Shown here piece by piece: positions 24,712 through 33,248 of a stretch of DNA of 39,301 bases (position 1 is its first letter; every line of letters starts with the position of its first letter). The notes below the pieces were generated by a model. It searched no databases and was not told where the DNA came from. It saw nothing but the letters and a program-made list of their open reading frames with translations. A program made the position numbers and the translations under genes. The stretch comes from Pirellulales bacterium (lineage in GTDB: Bacteria > Planctomycetota > Planctomycetia > Pirellulales > JACPPG01), in contig DASZWQ010000189.1 in the NCBI GenBank assembly GCA_035546535.1, positions 1 through 39,301 of the forward strand, given 5' to 3'.

Positions 24712-26133
24712 TCAGTTGGTCAGCCCGGAAAGCCAGTGCATGATGTTCAGTGCCATCTTGCGATTGTCGCAGCCCGGCACATTCATGCCCATTTTCTCAA
24801 CGGGATCTATTCCGTAGATTTGGGCCGACAGCTCGGCCGCCTCCCCCATGACGACGACTCGCCCCTTGCCATACTTAAGCGCCAGGCCCTGATTGCGACC
24901 GGCGGCCGAGGAGCTGGCGCCGTCCCCAGCGTGCGTGGCTGTGTCAGCGAATTTGAGCAGTGCAACGCTCTCTGCTGGTCCTTTGAGCGATTGCCCCGTG
25001 AACGTCAGCACGCGATCGACCCGTTCCGACTCATTCCGCCCGCTCATGATCGGGTGGTCTCCGAGTTGATTCTTTTTGCGGGAGAACAGCAGTCCGTCCG
25101 TTGTTTCGTTGGCCGGATCGACGGCCACGAGCAGGCTCATCTGCACGCCGAAGCGCTTTCCTAGCTCTTCGGATGCCGAGCCGAACGGCTCATGATCGGT
25201 GATGAGCAACAAGGAACCACCCGACTTGACCCAGCTCTGGACGCAGTCGCACTCGGAACTGGTAAAGGCGGACTTCGAATTTCCCCGGTCAGCCATCGCG
25301 TTCGCGATGATCAAGATATTGCGATCGGCCAGGCGTTCGGAAGTGAGCACTTCTTTGTTAGGAACAACCTGATAGCCGTCGTTGGTCACCAGGTCGGCAA
25401 ACACCTTGTACCGTCCGGAAGCCGTGTGGAAGTTCTGATGGGCCTCGTCGAAGAGAACGGACGGATGCTTGTCGGTGTAGGCGGGCTGGGCGACGGAGAC
25501 GTCGAAATTGGGGTCCGTGCGCTGTCCGCCCCCTTGCCCAGCGTTTGTCCCGGCGGCTTCTGCGCCGGCAGCTTCTCCCCCGTTGTGCCGCATGTTCGGC
25601 AGCGCTTCGCCGAATTCCTTCAAGCCGGCATTCGTGACTCGCGTTCCAAGCAAACCGACCATCTTCAGTTTTTTAAGCTTGGCAAGATCCTTCAGACCGG
25701 CGTCGGTGATCGCTGTGTTGCCGACGCGGATTACCTCCAGGTTTTGGAGGCCCACGAGCTCCTTCAATCCGGCGTCGGTGATCTTCGTTCCGATCAAGCC
25801 CAGAGTGGTCAAGTTCTTAAGGGCTGCTACATGTTTCAGGCCGGCATCGGAGATCGTCGTTCCGCTGAGTTGCAGCATTTGCAGGCTTGGAAAGGCACTC
25901 AAAAGCTGCAAATCGTCATCCTTAAGGCTCTCGCACCCAGCGAGAGAAAGCGTGATGACCGGACTGCCAGATCGGCTTTCGTCGCGCTGGACACGTCCCC
26001 CCAGGGCTTCAACCTTCGCGATGCCCTCGCTCACGCTGGCGGCAGGGCGGTCGTCGGCAAATGCCCGGTGGGCGATGCCATTCAAGTTGCCGGTAAGCAG
26101 GAAAACGATGGCGACGACGTGGAATCGGGACAT
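24712..26133 (-). CDS. Exported LRR protein fused to a glutamine-amidotransferase-like domain
   Basis: A 473-residue exported protein with two distinct parts. A signal peptide (MSRFHVVAIVFLLTGNLNG) is followed by about five leucine-rich repeats (residues 60-180) of the 24-residue T-x-ITDAGLK-x-L-x-x-L type. A Gly/Ala-rich linker (about 185-205) leads to a domain (about 225-470) starting VLFDEAHQNFHTASGRY, with ILIIANAMADRG, WVKSGGSLLLITDHEPFG and KGRVVVMGEAAELSAQIYG. This looks like the class-I amidotransferase-like fold found in DUF4350 and ThuA-like proteins; a catalytic Cys at the nucleophile elbow is not obvious. The start at 26133 gives the signal peptide. Its role is unknown; an envelope binding protein is plausible. 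It is divergent from the TMTC-like gene. Confidence 0.8.
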   Translation of the reverse strand: MSRFHVVAIVFLLTGNLNGIAHRAFADDRPAASVSEGIAKVEALGGRVQRDESRSGSPVITLSLAGCESLKDDDLQLLSAFPSLQMLQLSGTTISDAGLKHVAALKNLTTLGLIGTKITDAGLKELVGLQNLEVIRVGNTAITDAGLKDLAKLKKLKMVGLLGTRVTNAGLKEFGEALPNMRHNGGEAAGAEAAGTNAGQGGGQRTDPNFDVSVAQPAYTDKHPSVLFDEAHQNFHTASGRYKVFADLVTNDGYQVVPNKEVLTSERLADRNILIIANAMADRGNSKSAFTSSECDCVQSWVKSGGSLLLITDHEPFGSASEELGKRFGVQMSLLVAVDPANETTDGLLFSRKKNQLGDHPIMSGRNESERVDRVLTFTGQSLKGPAESVALLKFADTATHAGDGASSSAAGRNQGLALKYGKGRVVVMGEAAELSAQIYGIDPVEKMGMNVPGCDNRKMALNIMHWLSGLTN

Positions 26134-26527
26134 CGCAGGCTCCAGGTTTATAGGCCAGTGTCGGACACGGTCGGCGAGAAAGTCGATTTTTCCGGCAGTC
26201 GAATTATCATAATTCACCACATCGTCCGCATTGAAAACTCGCGTTCCTCAGGCGATGTCACAGCGGCAGGACGGGATCGTCCGTCCGTAACATCCGCACG
26301 CTTCCCTCCCTCGATCGCCATGCGCCCGAAATCGTAATCATTTTCCTCGGCTGGACCTGGGGCCCAGCCAGCCTGACGGTTGACAGCCCAGCATCGTCGA
26401 CCGTATAGGAGAGAGCGAACGGGCAGCAGGGCTCCGATTTCGTGACGACCGTGACCAAGTCGATCGCGACCATGCAAGTCAGTCCCCTCGGGCATCGCCG
26501 CGACCGATACCACGAAACACGAGTGTG
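26134..26527. other. Divergent intergenic region with a perfect palindrome
   Basis: Nearly 400 bases lie between the LRR fusion gene (minus) and the TMTC-like gene (plus), with no credible coding frame. The only clear structure is a 15-base palindrome at 26201-26215. Both genes must have their promoters here. Confidence 0.5.
26201..26215. promoter_or_regulatory. 15-bp perfect palindrome, candidate operator
   Basis: GAATTAT and ATAATTC surround a single C. The A/T-rich site stands out in GC-rich DNA and lies 68 bases before the start codon of the LRR fusion gene. Its size suits a dimeric helix-turn-helix regulator. Confidence 0.4.
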
Positions 26528-28756
26528 ATGGCCAAACCCAAGCGCCCGGTCAAATCGAAAAACTCCATTGCTGCTGAGAATATCCGCGCGTCCAAGCAAG
26601 GTGCATCGTTGCGACGCGCTGGTGCTGCGGTGTCTCTCGCTGCGCCCGCAGTGCTGGTTGGCGCCGTGGTCGCGCTTTATTCGTGGACCCTGCACGCGCC
26701 GTTTGTCTTCGACGATATTCCGTGCATCAAGAACAATCCGTCGATCACGCATTTGAGCCCCTTGTGGGGTAATGCGCCGGGCGAAGGCCCGCTGCGCCCG
26801 CCGAAGGATTTCAATACGGCCGGTCGCCCGTTGGTCAACCTGTCGCTGGCGTTGAATGTCTATTTTGGCGGACTGAATCCCTTCGGATTTCATGTCTTCA
26901 ATGCGGCGATACACCTGCTGTCCGCTCTCTTGCTGTGGGGCATTGTTCGTCGCACCTTACGATTGCCCTGCCTGGCTGACCGGTTTGCCGATGTTGCCGA
27001 TGCGCTCGCCTTGGCCGTGGCGCTATTGTGGTTGGTGCATCCCTTGCAAACCGAGGCGGTGCAATACGTTTCGCAGCGGACCGAGCTGTTGATGGCGTTC
27101 TTCTATCTGGCGACCCTCTATGCGAGCCTCCGCTATTTTACGGCCAACGTCGCGTTCGAACGGATCGTTTGGGCGTCGTTGGCCACGGTCGCCTGCGCGG
27201 CGGGCATGACGAGCAAGGAGGTCATGGTCTCGGCGCCGATCGTCGTGCTGCTTTTCGAGTGGACGTTCTTGGCCGGCTCGTTCGCGCAAGCCTGGCGTCG
27301 CTCGTGGCCGCTGTACGTCGCCCTGGCTGGCAGTTGGTCTGTACTGTGGGCGCTTAACGCGAGCGGCCCGCGCTCGGTGTCGGCAGGCTTTCACTTGGGG
27401 ACGCCAGCCTACGTTTGGTGGTTCACGCAAGCGAAGGTGCTGGCGATGTACCTGAAACTGGCGGTGGTACCCTGGCCGCTGGTGATTCACTACGAGATTC
27501 CCCGTCTCGACACGTTCGTCGCCGCGTGGCCATGGCTCGTGCCGGTGGGGTTGTTGGGCCTAGGCACGCTCTGGTTGCTGTGGCGCCGCAGCGCCGTGGG
27601 ATTTTTGGCCGCGGTGGTGTTCCTTGTCCTTTCACCCACTCTGGTGGTGCCGATCATTACCGAAGTGGCGGCCGAGCGTCGCATGTACCTGCCCTTGGCG
27701 GCGTTGATCGCGATGTTGGTTTGTGGAGGCTACGCGCTGGCGGCGCGCGCCCAAGGAGCGTCAAGTACCGCTGAAGGTCACGAGCGCGACTGGCCGCTTG
27801 TGCCAACGGTCGGCGGCGCCTTGGTGCTGGTCGTGGTGCTTTTTGGATCGCTGAGCGTGCGCCGGCTCCTGGTGTACCAAAACGAACTGGCGCTGTGGCA
27901 GGATACCTTCGCACGACAACCGAACAATCCGGTCGCGCGCAACAACCTCGCCACTACACTTATCAATTTGGGAAATGACTTAGGAACCGAGCATAAGCAC
28001 GAGCAGGCGCTTGCCTACTATCGCAAGGCGAGCGAGGTTCGCCCCGATGACGTGCTTGGGCATCTTGGCGTGGCCAATTCACTCTACTGTTTAAACCGCC
28101 TTGACGAAGCTGACGATCCGCTTTCACGCGCAGCCGCCTGCCATCCAAACGATGGCGACAGGTGCAAAATAGACGTCCTGCTGGGCATGGTGCGGATCGC
28201 GCAGCGGCGACCGGGCGAGGCGATTGAGCCCTTGCGACGGGCGTTGGCGATCGATTCCTCGGATCCCGTTACGCTGTACCTCTACGGCATGGCACTTGCG
28301 CGACAAGGTGACACGGCGCAAGGCGTCGAAAAACTGCTTGAATCAATACAAATCCGTTCCGACTTGCCCATTGCCCATTACGAGCTGGGCCGAGCGCTGT
28401 TTTCTTTGGGCAAGCCCGAGCAGGCGGTTGTTCATTTCCGAAAGGCCGTTGAACTATCACCAAACGAGGCGAATTACCGCCAGGATTTTGCCGCGGCGCT
28501 GTCCCGCGTTGGCAACATGGCAGACGCCGAAAATCAACTCCTGAAGGCAATCCAGCTCAATCCCCGCAGCGCCAATGCGCACAACCTGCTCGGCGTCGTC
28601 TACGTTCACAAAGGCAATTCAGCGGCCGCGATTGCCCAGTTCAAGACCGCGCTGGAGATCATGCCAACGCACCAGGACGCGTTGAAGAACATCGCGAAAG
28701 TGCAGCAGCAGGACCGCGCGCCACCCCGACCGACTCAACGAGCCGTCGGAGACTGA
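26528..28756 (+). CDS. TMTC-like polytopic membrane protein with C-terminal TPR repeats
   Basis: A 742-residue protein with a GT-C-like membrane half and a TPR half. After a basic cytoplasmic start, the first transmembrane helix (about 36-53) is followed by APFVFDDIPCIKNNPSI, with the Asp62-Asp63 pair typical of GT-C glycosyltransferases, then GRPLVNLSLALNVYFGGLNPFGFHVFNAAIHL. Further helices run to about residue 420. From about 460 to 735 there are at least six TPRs, for example VARNNLATTLINLGNDL, AHYELGRALFSLGKPEQAVVHFRKAVELSPNEA and NAHNLLGVVYVHKGNSAAAIAQFKTALEIMP. The order matches eukaryotic TMTC O-mannosyltransferases and their bacterial relatives. Activity is unproven. The ATG at 26528 is preceded directly by an in-frame GTG. 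Confidence 0.85.
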   Translation: MAKPKRPVKSKNSIAAENIRASKQGASLRRAGAAVSLAAPAVLVGAVVALYSWTLHAPFVFDDIPCIKNNPSITHLSPLWGNAPGEGPLRPPKDFNTAGRPLVNLSLALNVYFGGLNPFGFHVFNAAIHLLSALLLWGIVRRTLRLPCLADRFADVADALALAVALLWLVHPLQTEAVQYVSQRTELLMAFFYLATLYASLRYFTANVAFERIVWASLATVACAAGMTSKEVMVSAPIVVLLFEWTFLAGSFAQAWRRSWPLYVALAGSWSVLWALNASGPRSVSAGFHLGTPAYVWWFTQAKVLAMYLKLAVVPWPLVIHYEIPRLDTFVAAWPWLVPVGLLGLGTLWLLWRRSAVGFLAAVVFLVLSPTLVVPIITEVAAERRMYLPLAALIAMLVCGGYALAARAQGASSTAEGHERDWPLVPTVGGALVLVVVLFGSLSVRRLLVYQNELALWQDTFARQPNNPVARNNLATTLINLGNDLGTEHKHEQALAYYRKASEVRPDDVLGHLGVANSLYCLNRLDEADDPLSRAAACHPNDGDRCKIDVLLGMVRIAQRRPGEAIEPLRRALAIDSSDPVTLYLYGMALARQGDTAQGVEKLLESIQIRSDLPIAHYELGRALFSLGKPEQAVVHFRKAVELSPNEANYRQDFAAALSRVGNMADAENQLLKAIQLNPRSANAHNLLGVVYVHKGNSAAAIAQFKTALEIMPTHQDALKNIAKVQQQDRAPPRPTQRAVGD

Positions 28757-28780
28757 TGCCGACCAGCGCCGGCCGAGTGT

Positions 28781-29785
28781 CTATGGCGTGGCCACGGCCG
28801 AGGTCTCGTGAAGCTCGGCCAGATGTGTCTGAAGATCGTTCCAGCGCTGGGCCAGCGCGCGATTCTTCTGAAATTCCTTCTTCATGTCCACGCGGGTCTG
28901 CGCGATTTCGGCGCGTAGCGCCTTGCATTGCGCTGTCATCATGTCGCGCTCATTACGAGACGTGGCCAGCTCTTTCTTGAGGTCCGCGATTTCCTTGGTG
29001 TGAAACGCGACCTGTTGCTTGGCATCAGCCACCGCGGTATCCAGCGACGCGGCATCCTTCTGGGCGGCAGCTTTCAGGTCGGCCGCCGTGGAAATCTGCC
29101 GATCCATTTCGTGAAACAGCATGCCGTAATCCGTCAATTGCCGTTCAAACTTCCCATCGATAACGCGCGACGGCGGATCGTTCGCTTCCGCCGGCTGATT
29201 GTCGCGCACGTAGTCCTTCACTCGTTCGGCCGGCAGCAGCTTGCCGAGCGCTTCTTGGTCGAGCCCCGTGAAGATGTCGTGCCGGTCGATCGGCATGACT
29301 TCGTAGAGCGTCCAGTTGCCGGGGCTGGTGGAAACTCGCTTCAACTGCCGGTCCGACATCCTCATGTTCGGTTCGAGCGTGACGCTCTTCTCGCCGGCTT
29401 CGGTGACCTGAAACTCGCCGAGATAACCAGTCGGATCGAAGGCAAAGACGACCATCTTCGCCGTCATGCGGTGCGGCACGGGCGCCTCGATCACCACGTT
29501 GCCTTTGCCAGTGTTGGAATTGAAGGCCCGCTCGGGATTGACGCTGGTCCAAACGCGGCCGCGATCGACCACGATGTCATGCAACTTGACGTTTGCTACG
29601 CGCACCTCTTCGGTGAGCGTGGCCAGGTCCGGCGGACCGTCGACCTGGCGGCCTAAGTCCTGCTCCCATTTGTTCACTTCCGAGCGCCAGGCCTGATTGG
29701 TCTTCAAGAGGCGCAGGGAGAAGTAGAAAAAGGGCAGCGTCGCCACCAGGATCAGCGCGATCAGCACCTTGCTCCAGATACTCAT
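28781..29785 (-). CDS. Membrane-anchored coiled-coil protein of unknown function
   Basis: A 334-residue protein with one N-terminal transmembrane helix (MSIWSKVLIALILVATLPFFYFSL). A central region of about 180 residues of mixed beta character follows (VVIEAPVPHRMTAKMVVFAF, YLGEFQVTEAG). The C-terminal part, from about residue 230 to near the end, is a coiled coil rich in Ala, Lys, Glu and Gln (DAKQQVAFHTKEIADLKKEL). I recognise no named family; similar proteins are common hypotheticals in planctomycetes. The ATG at 29785 starts directly at the membrane helix; 21 further in-frame codons upstream look non-coding. It converges on the TMTC-like gene, and is divergent from the efflux operon. Confidence 0.8.
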   Translation of the reverse strand: MSIWSKVLIALILVATLPFFYFSLRLLKTNQAWRSEVNKWEQDLGRQVDGPPDLATLTEEVRVANVKLHDIVVDRGRVWTSVNPERAFNSNTGKGNVVIEAPVPHRMTAKMVVFAFDPTGYLGEFQVTEAGEKSVTLEPNMRMSDRQLKRVSTSPGNWTLYEVMPIDRHDIFTGLDQEALGKLLPAERVKDYVRDNQPAEANDPPSRVIDGKFERQLTDYGMLFHEMDRQISTAADLKAAAQKDAASLDTAVADAKQQVAFHTKEIADLKKELATSRNERDMMTAQCKALRAEIAQTRVDMKKEFQKNRALAQRWNDLQTHLAELHETSAVATP

Positions 29786-30040
29786 GGTGCTTCGCACCTC
29801 GCGGTGATCACGGGAAGTCGTCGAGACCCAGGACGTCGAAAGACACACCGGCTAGCGTTAGCTATAGGCCGGGTAACAACTTACGCAGCGCCGGCCTCCT
29901 TCGATATTAGGCACGCCCACGGCGCGTGTCAATTAGCGGAGACTAGGCAAGCTTCTCGACGCAAACCCCTTCTACGCCCGGGGTCTCGTAGGACCCCCGG
30001 TCGGTCCGGCAAAGTCATCCGGACCGCTACATTCGCTCAA

Positions 30041-30065
30041 GTCTTACGCAGATTAACGCCGAATT
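30041..30065 (-). repeat. Degenerate 9-nt periodic repeat
   Basis: Read on the minus strand the segment has a TCGGCGTTAA unit followed by TCTGCGTAA. The second unit is identical to one at 9370-9378. Confidence 0.45.
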
Positions 30066-30148
30066 GTGGTACGGCGAAATGGAGGTTCCGCGCTTGCGCG
30101 ATCTCCGAATAACGCGTCGCGTCGGGGCGACGACCGACCAGGGCGTGT

Positions 30149-30153
30149 AAGGA
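30149..30153 (+). promoter_or_regulatory. Ribosome-binding site of the TolC-like gene
   Basis: AAGGA lies 9 bases before a GTG (30163) and 12 before the adjacent ATG (30166). The spacing slightly favours the GTG. Confidence 0.45.
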
Positions 30154-30162
30154 TCTGACAGA

Positions 30163-33024
30163 GTGATGGCTTTGCACAAAGACCTCGGCGACTCTCGTCC
30201 GCGCGCGTTGGCGCCGCCTCGCCGCGCGGGTGTCTGGATATCGATTGCGCTGGCCGTGCTATCGGCGCCTGGCTGTACGCGGAACTTCTATCGCACGCAA
30301 GCCGACAATGAAGTCTCGTACACGGTCCATCAGTTATCGAGTTTGTACAAAACGCCCCTGGAGTACTTCAACGTCTACACCGACAAGCGATCGCGCTTGT
30401 TCGATCCGACGAACCCGGATCGGCCCCCCATGCCGCCCGATGATCCGGCCGCGCACAAGTTAATGCATGCCGTGAACTACATGCCGGGCTACCGCAAGTG
30501 GTACCGCAATGGCACGGTGCCGGTGGTGGACATGAATTGCTGGCAGCAGTATCTGCCGCCGCCTGACGAAGACGGCGCCATTCCGCTCGACATGGCGACG
30601 GCGATGGAGATATCGCGGTTGAACTCGCGCGACTATCAGTCGCAGCTCGAAACGCTTTATTTGGCGGCCATGGACGTGACGGCCGAGCGGTTTCGTTTCA
30701 CCACCCAATGGTTCAACGATCCCAGCGCCACTTACAACAGCCTAGGTCCGTTGGCGGCCGGCGGACCGCAGGCGACTTGGACCCTTACCAACGACTTGCA
30801 GGCGCAAAAGCTCTTCGGGGGCGGCGGGCAGTTGCTGGTCGAAATCGCCAACACGTTGACCTGGAACCTGATCGGGCATAGTCAGACCAACAACACGATC
30901 GCCAGCTTCAGCTTGATGCAGCCCATTCTGCGCAATGCGGGCCGGGCTTTCGTCATGGAACGCTTGACGCTCGTCGAACGCACGCTCTTGTACAGCATTC
31001 GCCAGATGGAGCAGTACCGCCGGGCTTACTACGCCTTCATCGCCACGGGGCGCAGCACGGGCCTGGGCCCGCAACGCGTCGGTGGTGTGTTCGGCACGGC
31101 CGGTTTGGGCGGGTTTACCGGCGTCGGCACCAACGGCTTCGGACAGGTCGGTACGGCCGTCGCCGCTACGGCCAACCCGGCCCTCGGTGGCAGTACCAGC
31201 GGCGCCGGTGCCGCGCAGGCGAACGGTTTCATCGGTATCCTGCAAGACATCATGCAGATTCGCAATCAAGAGGCGAACGTTGCCGGCCTGCGCGACAGCC
31301 TGGCCCAATTGCAGGCGGCTTACGAGGCCGGGCGCATCGATCGTTTTCAGGTCGATTTGACGCGCCAGTCCTTATATCTCAACGAAAGCCAGGTGCTTAA
31401 CGCGAAAGTCGTGATGGAGAACTTGCTCGACAACTTCAAAGTCACGATGGGCTTGCCGCCCGACGTGAATTTTGCCGTCAAGGATCCGTTCCTCGACCGC
31501 TTCCAATTGATCGACCCCAAGCTAACGAAGATTCAAAACCATGTGGTAAACGTCGTCGAGAAGGTGCGCAATCCAGCGGCGCCGCTCACGATCGAAGATT
31601 TGACCGACTACCTCCAAGACGTCGAGCGGGTACAGGCCGAGATCACCGGCCACTTGAACGTCGTCACCAACGATTTCGCCAAGCTTGACGAGCGTTTGCC
31701 ATCGCGACGGGCGACGCTCGAACGGTTGCAACTGCGACCCGAATACGATCGAGGGGACGTCGAACCCGAGGCCTACAGCGTGAAACTGCTTGACGAGCGT
31801 GTAGAAACATTGAAGGACGACTATCAGGATCTACAGAATCGCCTGGATGCCAGCTGGAAAGACTTCGACGTGTTGCGTGGCGAATTGCCCAGCGTCGAGT
31901 CCGAAGCCGGGCGGCGCCACTTCCTGGATGCCATCACTTCGCTCTCGGCCCAGGTGCTCGAACTGACGCTGATCCAAGCCCGCGCCCGCCTTGACGCCAT
32001 CGAATTGGTTCCGATCAATCTCCTGCCGTCGCAGGCCGTTGTCATCGCCAGCGCCAATCGTCCCGATTGGGCTAACACGCGTGCCAGCGTGATCGATGCC
32101 TGGCGATTAATCGAGTTCAACGCTAACCAACTGCGGGCCGGACTGAACGTCGTATTCAACGGCGATATTCAAACGCCGAATGGAAATGCATTCAATCCCG
32201 TGAACTTTCGCGGGTCGGCCGGGGATTTGAATGTTTCACTGCAATTCGACACGCCGCTGACGCGATTGAACGAGCGGAATGACTATCGGCAAGCGCTGAT
32301 CGGCTACCAGCAAGCTCGCCGCCGCTGGATGGCGTATGTCGACACAATTCACCAGACGTTGCGCCAGGAAATCCGCCAAATCAATCTGAACCAGATCAAC
32401 TTCGAACAAAACCGCGGCGCCGTGGCGATCGCCATCGAAAAAGTCGATATCGCGCGGTTGCGACTGATGCAGCCGCCAGCGCCCGGCGAGACCACGACTT
32501 TCAGCAACACGTTTGCTCGTGACTTGCTCCAGGCCCTGAACGATCTGCTCCAGGCACAAAACGACTTCATGAGCATTTGGGTGAACTACGAGGTGCAGCG
32601 GATCTCCTTGGACTTCGACCTGGGCATCATGCAACTCGACGAGCGCGGCGTATGGATCGACCGGGGGAATGTCGACGGCTCCAAGCTGCTCGAGGAGTAT
32701 GCGCAGGAATGCGAGCCCGAGGCGTTGCCGTTCCGCTGGCAGGCCACCGAAGACGCCGAAAAGCAACAGCAGAAGCTACGTGAAGGCACGACCGAGGAAG
32801 AGCAAAAGGAAGAGGAGATTCCGCCGCCCAACCCCCACCCCACCGACAACGTGCAAAGCATGCCGGAGCCCGGGTCGGAAGAAGTCGTCGATTCGCTGGC
32901 CGAAAAGGCTCGCCAGGCGTTGGCCGCCACCCGACCGGTCAAGCTGGTCTCGCCCACGGGGCGCGCCGCCCTGAGGCAGAAACAACCGGCCGAGCGGCCT
33001 CAGGTTCCGCAAACGCCGTTTTGA
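30163..33024 (+). CDS. Oversized TolC-like outer-membrane efflux protein
   Basis: A 953-residue outer-membrane factor, about twice the length of typical TolC (450-500). An N-terminal export signal (VWISIALAVLSAPGCTRNF) may end in a lipoprotein cysteine, though the lipobox is imperfect. Long helical segments resemble the periplasmic tunnel: NQEANVAGLRDSLAQLQAAYEAGRIDRFQVDLTRQSLYLNESQ and RLNERNDYRQALIGYQQARRRWMAYVDTIHQTLRQEIRQINLNQINFEQ. A Gly/Ala-rich insertion lies at residues about 296-354, and a coiled-coil insertion around 500-600. The last 110 residues are acidic then Pro-rich and probably disordered. It is followed by HlyD, ATPase and permease genes on the same strand. The overall fold is inferred from helix pattern and context. 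Confidence 0.85.
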   Translation: MMALHKDLGDSRPRALAPPRRAGVWISIALAVLSAPGCTRNFYRTQADNEVSYTVHQLSSLYKTPLEYFNVYTDKRSRLFDPTNPDRPPMPPDDPAAHKLMHAVNYMPGYRKWYRNGTVPVVDMNCWQQYLPPPDEDGAIPLDMATAMEISRLNSRDYQSQLETLYLAAMDVTAERFRFTTQWFNDPSATYNSLGPLAAGGPQATWTLTNDLQAQKLFGGGGQLLVEIANTLTWNLIGHSQTNNTIASFSLMQPILRNAGRAFVMERLTLVERTLLYSIRQMEQYRRAYYAFIATGRSTGLGPQRVGGVFGTAGLGGFTGVGTNGFGQVGTAVAATANPALGGSTSGAGAAQANGFIGILQDIMQIRNQEANVAGLRDSLAQLQAAYEAGRIDRFQVDLTRQSLYLNESQVLNAKVVMENLLDNFKVTMGLPPDVNFAVKDPFLDRFQLIDPKLTKIQNHVVNVVEKVRNPAAPLTIEDLTDYLQDVERVQAEITGHLNVVTNDFAKLDERLPSRRATLERLQLRPEYDRGDVEPEAYSVKLLDERVETLKDDYQDLQNRLDASWKDFDVLRGELPSVESEAGRRHFLDAITSLSAQVLELTLIQARARLDAIELVPINLLPSQAVVIASANRPDWANTRASVIDAWRLIEFNANQLRAGLNVVFNGDIQTPNGNAFNPVNFRGSAGDLNVSLQFDTPLTRLNERNDYRQALIGYQQARRRWMAYVDTIHQTLRQEIRQINLNQINFEQNRGAVAIAIEKVDIARLRLMQPPAPGETTTFSNTFARDLLQALNDLLQAQNDFMSIWVNYEVQRISLDFDLGIMQLDERGVWIDRGNVDGSKLLEEYAQECEPEALPFRWQATEDAEKQQQKLREGTTEEEQKEEEIPPPNPHPTDNVQSMPEPGSEEVVDSLAEKARQALAATRPVKLVSPTGRAALRQKQPAERPQVPQTPF

Positions 33025-33248
33025 TTTACCGCTTCGGGGGGCTAGATGCCAGCACCGCCGGCGACCACCCCCTTTGTGGTTCCAGGGGCGAAAAACCGCG
33101 ACCTCTCGGCGCGCCTGCCGGGTTGAATGATTATGGTGACAGGCCGTGCCACCTCGGCTACAATCAACGTGGGTTTATGCCTCCCCTCGCGGCCTCGCTA
33201 CTGCCTACCCCCTGGTCCGTGAGCCCACTTGTCGCAATAGGTGACCGC

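Larger units (their letters stand above)
29786..30162. other. Intergenic region upstream of the efflux operon
   Basis: About 377 bases with no credible gene. It holds a hairpin (GGGGTC at 29980-29985 with GACCCC at 29992-29997, 6-base loop) and, on the minus strand at 30041-30065, a degenerate copy of the 9-nt repeat family. The efflux operon promoter must lie here. Confidence 0.5.
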
